Of a stretch of DNA of 10,543 nt, positions 1 through 6,792 are shown in pieces. This stretch comes from Alphaproteobacteria bacterium (GTDB lineage Bacteria; Pseudomonadota; Alphaproteobacteria; Puniceispirillales; Puniceispirillaceae). The stretch is taken from assembly GCA_022425565.1 (NCBI GenBank), contig JAKMFG010000240.1, forward strand, positions 1 to 10,543. The letters run 5' to 3'. The stretch's first letter is position 1; every line of letters starts with the position of its first letter. The notes beneath the pieces are model-generated. The model did not search any database, had not been told where the DNA came from, and was given only the letters and a program-made list of their open reading frames with translations. The position numbers and the translations under genes are program-made.

Positions 1-821
1 CCACCAACAGGCCGGGACCGCGCCATGGGCCGCGCCAGCTGCGCGACCTGTCGACGATGATCCGGGCGATGAACCCGGTCACCGGCGTGAACCCGTTTAC
101 CATGGTGAATTGCGCCGATCTGGGTGATGTCGGGCCCAATCCCATCGACCTTGATGACAGTATGGCGCGAATTGCCGAATTCTATGCCGGGCTGCGGGAA
201 CGCGGCATCACCCCTATGACGGCCGGTGGCGACCATCTCGTCTCGCTTCCGGTGCTTCGCGGCCTTGCCGCCGACGGGCCAATCGGCATGATCCATTTCG
301 ATGCCCATACCGACCTGTTCGACAGCTATTTCGGTGGGTTCCGCTATACCCATGGAACGCCTTTCCGGCGCGCCATAGAAGAAGGGCTTCTCGATCCCAA
401 GCGGGTGGTGCAGATCGGCATTCGGGGCACCGCCTATAATACCGAGGATGTCGACTGGGGGATCGAGCAGGGGGTGCGGATCATCCGCATCGAGGAGCTG
501 TTCGACCGTGGCATCCCGGCGGTGATGGAAGAGGCGCGCGCCATCGTCGGCTCGCAGCCGACTTATTGTTCATATGATATAGATTTCATCGATCCGAGCT
601 TTGCGCCCGGCACCGGCACGCCGGAAATTGGCGGGGTGAATTCATTCCAGGCGCAGCAGGTGGTGCGCGAGCTGTCGGGCGTGAATCTCGTCGGGGCGGA
701 TCTTGTCGAGGTTTCGCCACCATTCGATGCGGCCGGTGGCACCGCCTGGCTGGGCGTGTCGATCATGTTCGAGATCATGTGTGTTCTTGCCGAGGCGATT
801 GCGGCCCGGCGGGACGGCTAG
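1..821 (+). CDS. Ureohydrolase (agmatinase/guanidinobutyrase-like), 5' end outside window
   Basis: Binuclear-manganese hydrolase of the arginase/agmatinase family, which removes urea from a guanidino compound in the cytoplasm. The frame is already open at base 3, and the codons before the ATG at 57 read TNRPGPRHGPRQLRD, the conserved N-terminal family segment. The true start is therefore upstream, and the ATG at 57 is internal. Counting from that ATG, the metal-binding motifs are all present: GGDH (57-60), DAHTD (82-86), SYDIDFIDP (172-180) followed by APGTGTPE, and EVSPPFD (218-224). The YTHGTPFRRA and LLDPKRVVQIGIRG stretches and the GTPEIGG motif resemble guanidinobutyrase and guanidinopropionase-type members as much as agmatinase, so the substrate is uncertain. 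It ends with TAG, 38 bases from the convergent end of the TIM-barrel gene, so it is not in that operon. Family membership is near certain; substrate is not. Confidence 0.93.
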   Translation, partial: TNRPGPRHGPRQLRDLSTMIRAMNPVTGVNPFTMVNCADLGDVGPNPIDLDDSMARIAEFYAGLRERGITPMTAGGDHLVSLPVLRGLAADGPIGMIHFDAHTDLFDSYFGGFRYTHGTPFRRAIEEGLLDPKRVVQIGIRGTAYNTEDVDWGIEQGVRIIRIEELFDRGIPAVMEEARAIVGSQPTYCSYDIDFIDPSFAPGTGTPEIGGVNSFQAQQVVRELSGVNLVGADLVEVSPPFDAAGGTAWLGVSIMFEIMCVLAEAIAARRDG

Positions 822-824
822 ACG

Positions 825-854
825 GCCAGTCATTAGTTAGCCAGTCAGTAGTTG
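825..854. repeat. Two-copy imperfect 15-bp tandem repeat
   Basis: GCCAGTCATTAGTTA (825-839) is followed directly by GCCAGTCAGTAGTTG (840-854), matching at 13 of 15 positions. It fills nearly all of the 38-base gap between the convergent stop codons of the ureohydrolase and the TIM-barrel gene. It probably reflects a local duplication. No hairpin with a T-run, and so no ordinary intrinsic terminator, is visible in this gap. Confidence 0.6.
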
Positions 855-859
855 GGCGC

Positions 860-1705
860 TCAGCCGCGCTCCATCTCGTCCCACATCTCCATCACCCAGC
901 GGCGGATGGTCAGCGCCTCGTCCCAGCGGCTCGACATTTCGCGGCCGTCAGGTCCGGTCATTGCATATTCCGGCGGGCCGAGCTCGCACAGGAAGATACA
1001 GTCGCCCTCATCATTGCGCGCGCGCCAGCTTTCCAGCCCGTCGCGCCACCAGCCACGGAACAGCTCGACCCATTTGGCGTGCTGCGGGAAATCAAGCTGC
1101 ACCTGAATCTGCTGGCGGCTTGCCACCCGTCCTTGAAAACTGTCGGACCGGTCGATGATCCGCTGGATCAGGCCCTGGTCGCGATGATCAAGTGGCAGCT
1201 TGAACTCCCGGTCGACGACAAAATGCGAGAGATCGGCACAGAGCCGCATTTCCGGCACGGCGTCGATCAGGCACAGCGTGGCATAAAGGTCGTTGGTGAT
1301 GCAGTTGCGGTGGGTCTCGAACTGGATGGGCATGCCAATCTCATCTGACATGTCGATCCACTTTCGGATCACCGGGATCATTCCGTCGACACTCAGCGGC
1401 ATGACCTGGCCGATCACATCGACAAAGGGTGCGCCGAAATCCTTAGCCATGATCAGTGTCTCGCGAAGCGATTCAATCGTCTTTGGAAAAGCGACGATCA
1501 GCGGTGTCAGGTTGTTGCGCTCCATATGCGGACGCACTTCGCGGGCCTGTGCCACATCGCCGGCGCCAAGGTCGATGGCCATGCCGTCATAACCGGCACC
1601 GGCCACCATTTCGCAGATGGCGTCATAGGGCAGTGTTTCGCCGCTATCGTCATGCGGCATCATCGCCCAGAGCGATGTGTAGGTCTGTAGCCGGCGCGCG
1701 GCCAT
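860..1705 (-). CDS. Xylose-isomerase-like TIM-barrel protein (sugar phosphate isomerase/epimerase family)
   Basis: Cytoplasmic protein of about 281 residues resembling the AP-endonuclease-2/xylose-isomerase-like TIM-barrel superfamily, whose members isomerise or epimerise sugars, inososes, hydroxypyruvate and related keto compounds. Beta-strand-like segments alternate with helices, for example GYDGMAIDLGAGD (38-50), LTPLIVAFPK (66-75) and FVDVIGQVMP (94-103). Candidate metal ligands are E130 in QFETHRN, D158 and H161 in CADLSHF, and E241 in LCELGPPEY. The start at 1705 is chosen over an in-frame ATG 60 bases upstream, because GGAGG lies nine bases before it and the upstream ATG would lie inside the preceding gene. 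That start is only four bases past the desaturase stop, so the two are almost surely co-transcribed and perhaps translationally coupled. Substrate is unknown; IolE/IolI/MocC-like roles on inositol derivatives are one possibility. Confidence 0.8.
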   Translation of the reverse strand: MAARRLQTYTSLWAMMPHDDSGETLPYDAICEMVAGAGYDGMAIDLGAGDVAQAREVRPHMERNNLTPLIVAFPKTIESLRETLIMAKDFGAPFVDVIGQVMPLSVDGMIPVIRKWIDMSDEIGMPIQFETHRNCITNDLYATLCLIDAVPEMRLCADLSHFVVDREFKLPLDHRDQGLIQRIIDRSDSFQGRVASRQQIQVQLDFPQHAKWVELFRGWWRDGLESWRARNDEGDCIFLCELGPPEYAMTGPDGREMSSRWDEALTIRRWVMEMWDEMERG

Positions 1706-1709
1706 GTGA

Positions 1710-2690
1710 CTAGGCCTCCAGCCTGACCTGGCGGCCGCCCTTGGCCGGCACGATCCAGACATCATCCATCGGCCACTGGCTCTCGTCCTTTTGCATCAGA
1801 CGCTTCATCACCTCGATCTGGAACTCGATCCAGCCCATGCGGTGAACCTCACCGGCGGCGTCCTCGATCTTGTCGTTCAGCTTGCGCAGTTGCCAGAAGG
1901 GCACCGACGGATAGCTGTGGTGGGCGGTGTGATAGGGCATCTGCCAGCACAGCCAGCGCATCAGCGCATTGGTGCGGGTCGACCTTGTGTTGTTCAGAAT
2001 GTCGCTCTCATGCGTCAGGCCAAGATGCTCGATTGTGTTCTGCATCTGGTGAACCGGCTTGGTCAGCACCATCGGCAGCAGCCAGAAGGTCACGGCGGCC
2101 CAGCTCTGGAAATAGACCGAGGCGGCGGCGATCACGAGATAGCCAAGAATGTGAAGGCGCGATTCACGAATGATCTTCGCCTCCAGCGCCTTGCTGATAT
2201 AGGGCTCGATGATGATGCCCCGGGCGCGCCGGACAAGACCGTCGACGCGGTTTTGCCAGTAGGTGAATCCCCAGAAATAGAGAAGGTAGCTTTTCAGCGT
2301 GTAGGGCGCGCGGGTCAGTTCGCCGTCGCGCTCCCAGTTTGCGGTCCAGCGGTGGTGCGCCTGATGCATCGTCAAGTCATAGTCACGCGGGAACATCATC
2401 AGGAAGCCGACGGTGCGGCCGAACAGCTCGTTCAGATAGCGTGTCCTGAACACTGTCCAGTGCGACAGCTCGTGCTGCGCGGCATACAGGAAGTTCACGG
2501 TGACGCCGAGGCAGAACCCGGTGGCGATCACCCACCAGCTTCCCATGGCCAGGTAATGCAGATAGCCAAGCACCAAAATCGCGCCGACATGGCTGCCCAG
2601 CTGCAACGCGCCGGCAAGGTCCGACTTGGTGTTCAGTTCCTTGAGCTCGGCTCCGCTCAGAAGTTTGCGCGTGGAAAAATTCTCTTCCAT
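1710..2690 (-). CDS. Membrane di-iron fatty-acid-desaturase-family protein, possible hydroxylase
   Basis: Integral inner-membrane non-haem di-iron oxygenase of the fatty acid desaturase superfamily, about 326 residues. Histidine boxes, numbered from the chosen start, are HELSH (73-77), HQAHH (109-113) and HTAHH (254-258). An extra NTIEHLGLTHE segment (218-228) resembles the NYxEHYG motif of AlkB-type alkane hydroxylases, so hydroxylation of a small molecule is as plausible as lipid desaturation. Hydrophobic segments lie near 31-70 and 182-212. Three in-frame ATGs are close together (2714, 2696, 2690). AAGAGG sits eight bases before the last, which is therefore preferred; the longest form has no visible ribosome site. 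It follows the ABC transporter genes on the same strand after a 124-base gap and precedes the TIM-barrel gene by four bases. No ferredoxin or reductase partner is encoded in the window. A MocD-like role is possible but unproven. Confidence 0.82.
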   Translation of the reverse strand: MEENFSTRKLLSGAELKELNTKSDLAGALQLGSHVGAILVLGYLHYLAMGSWWVIATGFCLGVTVNFLYAAQHELSHWTVFRTRYLNELFGRTVGFLMMFPRDYDLTMHQAHHRWTANWERDGELTRAPYTLKSYLLYFWGFTYWQNRVDGLVRRARGIIIEPYISKALEAKIIRESRLHILGYLVIAAASVYFQSWAAVTFWLLPMVLTKPVHQMQNTIEHLGLTHESDILNNTRSTRTNALMRWLCWQMPYHTAHHSYPSVPFWQLRKLNDKIEDAAGEVHRMGWIEFQIEVMKRLMQKDESQWPMDDVWIVPAKGGRQVRLEA

Positions 2691-2719
2691 GTTCATACCC
2701 TCTTCATAAAGCATTCAGC

Positions 2720-2737
2720 AGGCGGTTTTCACCGCCT
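2720..2737 (-). other. Perfect 7-bp hairpin upstream of the desaturase gene
   Basis: AGGCGGT-TTTC-ACCGCCT forms a perfect 7-bp stem with a four-base loop. It lies 30 to 47 bases before the preferred desaturase start, inside the 124-base gap after the ATPase gene. On the minus strand no T-run follows, so it is a poor intrinsic terminator. It could be a 5' leader structure or a 3' stabilising hairpin of the transporter message. The rest of the gap (2738-2814) shows no convincing promoter. Confidence 0.45.
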
Positions 2738-2814
2738 TCATCTACGCCCCCAATAAGTACAGCCTAGATTTCTGCGCGTAGTCTCGCGATGCGGCCGGAC
2801 GTCACATCCACAGG

Positions 2815-4470
2815 CTACATCTTACTGACGGCGGCGTCGCCAAGATTTTCCGCGCCGCGCTGCGCCAGCAACTCGTCCAGCCAGTCGGGGTTCATTTCCG
2901 GCACCGAGCTCAGCAGCAGGTCGGTATAAGCATGATGCGGCGGGGTGAACATCTCTTCCTTCGGCCCGGCCTCGACAATCAGCCCGTCTTTCATCACCAC
3001 CACCTCGTCGGCGATGGCGCGCACCGTCGACAGATCGTGGGTGATCAGCATGTAGGACAGTTTCATTTCTTCCTGAAGGCGGGTCAGGAGTTTCAGAATT
3101 CCTTCAGCCACCAGCTGATCAAGCGCCGAGGTTACCTCGTCGCAGATGATGAATTTCGGCTCAGCTGCCAGCGCACGGGCGATCCCGATTCGCTGTTTCT
3201 GGCCGCCGGAAAGTTCCGAGGGCAGGCGGTTGATATATTCTCTCGGGTCCATCTCGATAAGCTCGAGAAGCTCTTCAACCCGGCGCCGCCTTTTGGCGCC
3301 CTTGAGCCCCAGATAGAATTCGACAGGCCGGCCGATGATCTCGCCGATCCGCTTGCGCGGGTTCAGCGCCGTATCAGCCATCTGGTAAATCATCTGCACT
3401 TGGCGAAGCTGATCGACACTGCGCTTGCGGTAGTCGGCCGGAAGAACCTTGTTCTGGAAAGCGATCTCGCCGGTCTTCGGCGGCAGCAGGCCGGTGATGC
3501 AGCGTGCCGTGGTCGATTTGCCGGAACCTGATTCTCCAACCACAGCAACAGTGCGGCCCTCATGGATATCGAAGCTGACATCGCGGACGACGGGATCATT
3601 ATTGCCATAGGCGGCCGTCACATTGCGCAGACTGATGACAGGCACCGCACCTCTCGTGGCCAGCGGCTTTTGCGGCCGCTGGAAGCTGCGAACCGCCCAG
3701 AGCGACTTGGTGTAATCCTCGCGTGGGGCTGCCAGCATGGTGCGCGTGTCAGCCTCTTCCACCTCGTCTCCACGCAGAAGGACTTTCACCCGGTCGGCCA
3801 TTTGCGCGACGACGGCAAGGTCGTGGGTGATATAGATGGCGGCTGTCTGGAACTGCTCGACAATCTCGCGGATGGCAACAAGCACCTCGATCTGCGTTGT
3901 CACATCCAGCGCCGTGGTCGGCTCGTCGAAAATGATCAGGTCTGGACGGCAGGACATTGCCATCGCCGTCATCGCCCGCTGCAGCTGGCCGCCCGACACC
4001 TGGTGCGGATAGCGGAAGCCGATTTCATCGGGGTTTGGAAGGCGTAGCCGCTGATAGAGGTTGATGGCGTCGGCCTCGGCCTCGGCGCGGTTGGAAACGC
4101 CGTGGCAGAGTGGCGTCTCGGCATGCTGGTTGATGATCCTGTGGGCCGGGTTGAAGCTTGCTGCTGCGGACTGTGCGACATAGGCAATCCGTTTGCCGAG
4201 AAGCTGGCGCCTCACGTCCGGGGTCGCCGTGACAAGGTCGATCCCGTCAAACATGATGTTGCCGCCGACGATCTCGCACCCGTCACGGGTGAATCCCATG
4301 GCGGCAAGCCCAAGGGTGGATTTGCCGGCACCCGATTCGCCGATCAGCCCCATCACCTCGCCCCTGTTTAGCTCGAGGCTGACATTGTTGATGATGCGGG
4401 TGCGGGTCTCGTCGGCGATGCCGTCGATTTCCAGATTGCTGATCTTGACCAGCGGTTCGGTCGCGGACAT
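2815..4470 (-). CDS. Peptide/nickel-class ABC transporter, fused double ATP-binding protein (DppD-DppF type)
   Basis: 551-residue cytoplasmic ATPase that powers the importer, with two complete nucleotide-binding domains in one chain. Domain 1 (about 8-265) has Walker A GESGAGKS (44-51), Q-loop Q100, signature VSGGQ (158-162), Walker B LIIFDEP (178-184) and switch H216. Domain 2 (about 278-530) has Walker [10 protein letters not shown] (312-320), Q-loop Q363, signature LSGGQ (420-424), Walker B FIICDE (440-445) and switch H478. The LNPR segment after the second Q-loop and the HAYTDLLL tail are typical of oligopeptide-class ATPases. Domain 2 has DEVTSALD where most relatives have DEP(T/V)SALD; the catalytic glutamate is kept, so it should still be active. 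The start at 4470 is supported by AAGGAG eight bases upstream, and it lies five bases after the permease stop. Expected subunit use is one chain per DppB-DppC pair. Confidence 0.95.
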   Translation of the reverse strand: MSATEPLVKISNLEIDGIADETRTRIINNVSLELNRGEVMGLIGESGAGKSTLGLAAMGFTRDGCEIVGGNIMFDGIDLVTATPDVRRQLLGKRIAYVAQSAAASFNPAHRIINQHAETPLCHGVSNRAEAEADAINLYQRLRLPNPDEIGFRYPHQVSGGQLQRAMTAMAMSCRPDLIIFDEPTTALDVTTQIEVLVAIREIVEQFQTAAIYITHDLAVVAQMADRVKVLLRGDEVEEADTRTMLAAPREDYTKSLWAVRSFQRPQKPLATRGAVPVISLRNVTAAYGNNDPVVRDVSFDIHEGRTVAVVGESGSGKSTTARCITGLLPPKTGEIAFQNKVLPADYRKRSVDQLRQVQMIYQMADTALNPRKRIGEIIGRPVEFYLGLKGAKRRRRVEELLELIEMDPREYINRLPSELSGGQKQRIGIARALAAEPKFIICDEVTSALDQLVAEGILKLLTRLQEEMKLSYMLITHDLSTVRAIADEVVVMKDGLIVEAGPKEEMFTPPHHAYTDLLLSSVPEMNPDWLDELLAQRGAENLGDAAVSKM

Positions 4471-4475
4471 GGCGT

Positions 4476-5663
4476 CTACTCCTTCAGGCCGGACGCGCGG
4501 TGCAGCATCCAGTCGACGACAAAGTTCACCGCTACGGTCAGCAGCGCAATGGCACCAGCCGCCATCAGCGGCAGCGAGGCCGTCAGTGGCCCGACCACCG
4601 GAAACGGCGCATAGGCGATGAACTGGGACAGGTCACGGACCATCGTACCCCAGTCAGCCAGCGGTGGCTGGATGCCGATGCCAAGGAAAGACAGCGAGGC
4701 GATGGTCAGGAATACAAAACAGAAGCGAAGGCCGAATTCGGCCAGCAGCGGCGCAAAAGCGTTTGGCGCAATCTCGCTGAAGATGAGGTAGGACAGCTTT
4801 TCTCCGCGCAGTTTCGCCGCCTCGAAGAAATCCATCACCACGATGTTCATGCCGACAGCCCGCGACAGGCGGAACACACGGGTGGAATCCAGCACCGCGA
4901 TGATCAGGATCATGAACAGCGTCACCATGCCCTTTTCCGAGCCGAACCAGGCGGTGGCGATGGTCATCAGCAGCAGCGCGAAGATCAGCTGCGGGATCGA
5001 CATCAGCATATCGACGATACGGGAAAGCACCTGGTCCAGTGCACCGCCAATGGTGGCGGCCAGGAAGCCGAGGCTGATGCCGATGAAAAAGGCGAGAAGC
5101 GTCGTCACAAAGGCGATGCCGACAGTGTTCTGGGCGCCGTAGATCAGGCGCGAGAGAATATCGCGGCCGATCTGGTCGGTGCCGAGAAGATGATCGGGGC
5201 TGCCGCCCATGCCCGGGTCACCCCCGGGGAGAAGGTTGGCATCCTTGAAAATCTCGGCCTGGCCGTAGGGCGCGATGAAATCGGCGAAGATTGCGACAAT
5301 GGCGTAAGTCAGAATCAGCAGGATGCCGAGCGCCGCCGTAACCGGCATCGAGCGGAACAGTTTCTTTGTCGCCCGTGTGCCGACATGCCGTCCCAGCTGC
5401 TGGAACAGATACCCGGTGATGCCGAACCCGATCACGCCATGAACCGCCCATTTGAAGAAGGTGGCGCCTGGTCCGAAATAGAGTGAAGCCCCCTGGTAAA
5501 GGGTCACCACCAGCAGGCTGTATCCAAGTGCGCCCGTCACGGACATGTCGCGAAGCCGTGCGATGCCGCTTGCGTTGCCGATCTGCCGGCCACCGAAATA
5601 CAGCGCCAGCGCGCCGGCGACGACCAGTGCGGACCAGTAAGTGAAGGACAGGCTCGGCATCAT
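4476..5663 (-). CDS. Peptide/nickel-class ABC transporter permease, DppC-like with N-terminal membrane extension
   Basis: Inner-membrane permease subunit, 395 residues against roughly 300 for typical DppC. The conserved part starts near residue 100 with a basic KKLFR segment, then a first canonical membrane helix (107-130) ending in FIAPYGQ. LGTDQIGRDILSRLIYGAQ (160-178) is a DppC hallmark. The cytoplasmic coupling loop EAAKLRG...IAPNA is at 281-302, and LSFLGIGIQPP.ADWG at 324-339. The first 100 residues carry about three further hydrophobic segments (roughly 8-25, 43-63, 70-90) that are not part of the usual subunit. Two adjacent ATGs (5663 and 5660) are possible starts and the ribosome site is weak, so translation may depend on coupling to the DppB-like gene 19 bases upstream. 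The frame is uninterrupted, so the extension does not look like an artefact of a frameshift. Confidence 0.93.
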   Translation of the reverse strand: MMPSLSFTYWSALVVAGALALYFGGRQIGNASGIARLRDMSVTGALGYSLLVVTLYQGASLYFGPGATFFKWAVHGVIGFGITGYLFQQLGRHVGTRATKKLFRSMPVTAALGILLILTYAIVAIFADFIAPYGQAEIFKDANLLPGGDPGMGGSPDHLLGTDQIGRDILSRLIYGAQNTVGIAFVTTLLAFFIGISLGFLAATIGGALDQVLSRIVDMLMSIPQLIFALLLMTIATAWFGSEKGMVTLFMILIIAVLDSTRVFRLSRAVGMNIVVMDFFEAAKLRGEKLSYLIFSEIAPNAFAPLLAEFGLRFCFVFLTIASLSFLGIGIQPPLADWGTMVRDLSQFIAYAPFPVVGPLTASLPLMAAGAIALLTVAVNFVVDWMLHRASGLKE

Positions 5664-5682
5664 CTTGTCACTACTCTGCGGT

Positions 5683-6681
5683 TTACTTTGGCAGCCGGAG
5701 GCGCGGGTTCGACAGGATCGACATCACGTCGGCGAGAAGGTTCAGCGAGATATAGGCCGCCGCAAAGACGAGGCAGCAGGCCTGCACCACGGGAATGTCA
5801 CGGATTTTCACCGAATCGACGAACAGCTGGCCAACACCTGGATAGACGAACACCACCTCGACAACGACCACGCCGGTGATCAGATAGGCAAGGTTCAGCG
5901 CGATGACGTTGATAATCGGTGCCAGCGCGTTCGGCAGCGCATGAAAGACAATGATGCGGAAGGGCGACAGGCCCTTCAGCCGCGCCATCTCGATATAGGG
6001 CGAGGCCAGAAGGTTGATGATGGCGGCACGCGTCATCCGCATCATATGCGCGGTGACGACCAGGGTCAGGGTCAGCGCCGGCAGCATCGTTTTCTGCAGC
6101 TTCTGCGTGAAATCCATGCCGTCATGAATGTTCGACAGCGACGGGAACACGGGGTTCAGCACGGCCAAAAGCAGAATCAGAACATAGGCGACAAAGAACT
6201 CCGGGCTGGAGATCGAGGTCAGGGTGCTGATGTTGGCGATGCGGTCGAAAATCGAGTAGCGGTACAGCGCCGCAAGAACACCGATCAGAAGCGACAGCGG
6301 CACGGCGATGGCGGCCGTGACCGCAGCAAGGAACAGGGTGTTCGCGAAGCGTGGTGCGATCTGGTCGGCGACGGTGCCGAAATTGGCCGCCGCGGCGGTG
6401 CCGCCATAGGACGAGAAGTTCGCCTTGGCAAAACTGGTGCCGAAGTCAAACTGCATGACCCCGATCAGCCAGTCGAAATAACGGGTGTGGATGGGCTTGT
6501 CGAGGCCGAGGTCCTTGCGGATGGCGGCCACTGCCTCGGGCGTTGCCGACTGGCCGAGAAGGGCCTGGGCAAAGTCGCCCGGCAGCATGTTGACCGCCAG
6601 AAAGATGATGATCGACACCATGAACATGGTGAGCACGCCAAGGCCGAGACGCTTGCCGATGATCATTGCTACGTTATTCAT
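5683..6681 (-). CDS. Peptide/nickel-class ABC transporter permease, DppB-like
   Basis: Inner-membrane permease subunit of 332 residues, the usual length for DppB/OppB. It begins with a short basic cytoplasmic end and a first membrane helix (12-31), then NMLPGDFAQ, the normal DppB pattern (LxPGDP). A periplasmic region with the RKDLGLDKP segment (55-63) follows, then further helices at about 116-140, 162-177, 200-212, 254-280 and 300-322. The coupling loop is EMARLKGLSPFRI...ALPNA (231-252), and FVYPGVGQL (278-286) is a typical C-terminal motif. The start at 6681 has AAGGTGG seven bases upstream. It lies 111 bases after the binding-protein gene, with the terminator-like hairpin between them, so its level is probably set by readthrough. 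It would form the pore with the DppC-like subunit. Confidence 0.95.
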   Translation of the reverse strand: MNNVAMIIGKRLGLGVLTMFMVSIIIFLAVNMLPGDFAQALLGQSATPEAVAAIRKDLGLDKPIHTRYFDWLIGVMQFDFGTSFAKANFSSYGGTAAAANFGTVADQIAPRFANTLFLAAVTAAIAVPLSLLIGVLAALYRYSIFDRIANISTLTSISSPEFFVAYVLILLLAVLNPVFPSLSNIHDGMDFTQKLQKTMLPALTLTLVVTAHMMRMTRAAIINLLASPYIEMARLKGLSPFRIIVFHALPNALAPIINVIALNLAYLITGVVVVEVVFVYPGVGQLFVDSVKIRDIPVVQACCLVFAAAYISLNLLADVMSILSNPRLRLPK

Positions 6682-6741
6682 CTTCGCCCCACCTTAGGTA
6701 AATGGTGAACGTCGGTCCCGAAACGATATGTCGTGGAATAT

Positions 6742-6778
6742 GGTAAAGAAAATGCGGCGGGACCCGAAGGTCCCGCCG
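6742..6778 (-). terminator. Intrinsic terminator/attenuator between binding-protein and permease genes
   Basis: A perfect 10-bp GC-rich stem (arms 6755-6764 and 6769-6778) closes a UUCG loop on the minus strand, with the C(UUCG)G arrangement of an extra-stable tetraloop. It is followed in the direction of transcription by CATTTTCTTT. It sits 14 bases after the binding-protein stop codon and before the permease genes. Partial termination here would make more binding protein than membrane subunits, as is common in binding-protein-dependent operons. The rest of the gap (6682-6741) shows no clear separate promoter. Confidence 0.82.
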
Positions 6779-6792
6779 GTGTTGGTTCAGGA

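Noticed and set aside
57..59. ATG at 57 as the true ureohydrolase start
   Set aside because: The codons before it in the same frame encode the conserved NRPGPRHGPRQLR segment, so the gene begins upstream of the window.
1706..1765. Upstream ATG at 1765 as start of the TIM-barrel protein
   Set aside because: It lies inside the desaturase gene and adds a basic, non-conserved segment, while the ATG at 1705 has a good ribosome site.
2720..2737. Intrinsic terminator of the transporter message
   Set aside because: The stem is real, but no T-run follows it on the minus strand, so it was listed only as a hairpin.
1791..2756. 321-codon plus-strand open frame opposite the desaturase gene
   Set aside because: The minus-strand frame has all histidine boxes of its family. 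The plus-strand translation is low-complexity His/Gln/Gly-rich with no recognisable motif or ribosome site.
4500..6708. Long plus-strand open frames opposite the permease genes (4500-5486 and 5641-6708)
   Set aside because: They lie wholly antisense to well-recognised permeases. Their translations are rich in Arg, His, Gln and Asp with no domain pattern, as expected of shadow frames in GC-rich DNA.
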